DNA of 64,000 nucleotides from NCBI GenBank assembly GCA_964415195.1, contig CAYPYD010000001.1, positions 372,001-436,000 of the forward strand, written 5' to 3'. The notes below the pieces were generated by a model, which was not told the DNA's origin, made no database searches, and worked only from the letters and a program-made list of their open reading frames with translations. Below, piece by piece: positions 62,686 through 64,000 of the stretch. Every line of letters begins with the position of its first letter. Within the stretch, counting starts at the first letter, position 1. Origin of the DNA: WTXA01 sp964415195. GTDB lineage: Bacteria > Bacillota > TC1. The position numbers and the translations under genes were made by a program.

Positions 62686-64000
62686 ATGAAAACATACTCA
62701 ACTGACAAAATCAGAAACCTCGCTCTCGTAGGCCACAGTGGATGTGGCAAAACAACACTAACCGAGAATTTACTCTTTAGGACCGGAGTTACCAATAGAC
62801 TGGGAAGAGTAGAAGACGGAAATACCCAATCAGACTTTGACAAAGAAGAAATAGCCAGAAAAGTATCAATAAGACTATCCCTAGTACCAATAGAATGGAA
62901 AGACATTAAAATCAATTTGATAGACACACCAGGATACTTCGACTTCAGTGGAGAAGTCTACGCAGCAATGAGAGCTGCAGAAGCAGCACTAGTAGTAATA
63001 GACGCTTCCTCAGGAATAGAAGTAGGAACAGAAAAAGTCTTAAGCTACACACACGATATAGAACTACCAAGAATCATCTTCGCCAACAAAATGGACAAAG
63101 ACAACGTCAACATCCACAAACTAATTGGCGAATTAAGAGATAAATACGGAAAAATCATAGTACCCTTCACCCTACCAATAGGCGAAGGAGCAGGTTTTAA
63201 TGGAATTGTCGATGTTATAAATAAGGTGGCATATGATAATTCGTCAGGAGAAAGAAAAGAAATACCAATCCCAGAGGACATGGTAGATGAAGTCGATGAG
63301 CTATTTGGAGAAATAACCGAAATAGTAGCCGACACAGACGATGGACTAATGGAAAAATTCTTCTCAGGAGAAACCTTCAACCACGACGAATTCATCAAAG
63401 GCGTAAGAGCTGCCCTATTAAATGGAACAGTAGTACCACTACTAGTAGGCAGTACCGCCAAGGGAATAGGTATTGATTTATTACTGGATCTGATACAAGA
63501 CTACATGCCAGCACCAAACTACGAAGGAGCCAAATATGGCTTCAGACACGACATGGAAGAAGACAGACCAGTGGACGTAAACCAACCATACTGCGCAGTT
63601 GTCTTCAAAACCATAGTAGACCCATTCGTAGGTAAAATATCCATCTTCAAGGTAATATCCGGTAAAATCAAAAAAGAAGTAGAAATCTACAACAGCACAA
63701 AAGAAAAAATGGACAAAGTCGGCGGGCTGTTTTATTTAAGAGGAAAGAACCAGATAGAAACAACAGAAGTAATAGCCGGAGACATAGGAGCCTTCTCCAA
63801 ACTAACAATAACCCAAACAGGAGATACCCTATCAGACAAAGCACACCCTATGGTCTTCAACCCAATAAAATACCCACAACCTAACCTCTACATCGCCATA
63901 GAACCAAAAAACAAAGGAGATGAAGAAAAAATAGGAATGTCACTAAACAAAATGCACGAAGAAGACCCAAGCTTTGTAGTAGTGAGAAACAGTGAAACCA
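62686..64000 (+). CDS. EF-G-like translation GTPase, N-terminal part (runs off the right edge)
   Basis: 438 residues are visible. GTPase motifs: GHSGCGKTT (16-24), DTPGYFDFSG, NKMDKD and GSTAKG; domain II with VDPFVGKISIFKVISGKIK follows. The G1 motif GHSGCGKT instead of the AHIDAGKT of true EF-G shows a secondary EF-G-like protein (EF-G_bact class), not the main fusA. AAGGAGGAT RBS at ATG 62686. The coding strand is strikingly A/C-rich. The C-terminal domains lie outside the window. Confidence 0.9.
   Translation, partial: MKTYSTDKIRNLALVGHSGCGKTTLTENLLFRTGVTNRLGRVEDGNTQSDFDKEEIARKVSIRLSLVPIEWKDIKINLIDTPGYFDFSGEVYAAMRAAEAALVVIDASSGIEVGTEKVLSYTHDIELPRIIFANKMDKDNVNIHKLIGELRDKYGKIIVPFTLPIGEGAGFNGIVDVINKVAYDNSSGERKEIPIPEDMVDEVDELFGEITEIVADTDDGLMEKFFSGETFNHDEFIKGVRAALLNGTVVPLLVGSTAKGIGIDLLLDLIQDYMPAPNYEGAKYGFRHDMEEDRPVDVNQPYCAVVFKTIVDPFVGKISIFKVISGKIKKEVEIYNSTKEKMDKVGGLFYLRGKNQIETTEVIAGDIGAFSKLTITQTGDTLSDKAHPMVFNPIKYPQPNLYIAIEPKNKGDEEKIGMSLNKMHEEDPSFVVVRNSET

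Overview
This 64 kb window comes from a low-GC, Gram-positive, strictly anaerobic type of bacterium, most likely a clostridial (Clostridia/Tissierellia-like) Firmicute. The evidence is AT-rich DNA, strong GGAGG ribosome binding sites, many lipoproteins and an LPxTG wall protein, rubrerythrin-type oxygen defence, AdeC-like purine amidohydrolases, XdhC and a molybdenum-cofactor riboswitch. I see no rRNA, tRNA, CRISPR array, insertion sequence or phage module.

Layout. 0-9.5 kb: a cut-off TPR gene, then three secreted modular proteins that share a tandem ricin-type (RICIN) trefoil pair joined to different heads (seven-repeat propeller plus C39-like peptidase; seven-repeat propeller plus Ig-like domain; subtilisin protease). 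9.5-12.8 kb: two divergent amidohydrolases sharing a duplicated promoter/operator element. 12.8-27.3 kb: an MFS pump with an attenuator-like leader, an autoregulated MarR/membrane-protein pair, two paralogous CHASE-GGDEF cyclases and a PAS-GGDEF protein, a flavinylated lipoprotein, and housekeeping genes (TcdA, ABC-F, rubrerythrin, lipid kinase). 27.3-29.2 kb: DUF368 and OsmC on the minus strand and a small plus-strand protein. 29.2-35.9 kb: a purine/nucleoside operon (AdeC-like amidohydrolase, ABC ATPase, two permeases, BMP lipoprotein) behind a leader with three tandem 48-49 nt repeats, each able to fold as a compact H-type pseudoknot. 36-43 kb: an envelope cluster of four small proteins, DHFR, a phosphoketolase remnant, a degenerate exonuclease-like protein, a COG2403-type nucleotide-binding protein, cyclophilin and CarD. 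43-54.5 kb: an InlB-repeat wall protein, XdhC, an osmoprotectant ABC transporter, a four-domain sulfur-transfer flavoprotein, and SPFH plus a ribbon-helix-helix protein. 54.6-64 kb: glyA, an orphan modA behind two tandem Moco-type riboswitches, ferritin-like and zinc-ribbon proteins, a PLD-helicase-DUF3427 protein facing a Nudix hydrolase, and a cut-off EF-G-like GTPase.

How the genes fit together. Purine catabolism is the recurring theme: two AdeC-like proteins, a second amidohydrolase, a nucleoside/BMP importer, XdhC, and molybdate uptake under cofactor control all point to a purine-fermenting lifestyle with a molybdenum hydroxylase encoded outside the window. The most unusual signals are regulatory RNA/DNA elements: the triple pseudoknot-like repeat, the tandem Moco riboswitches and the duplicated operator at 10.9 kb. 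The + strand also alternates between G/T-rich and A/C-rich domains independently of gene orientation.
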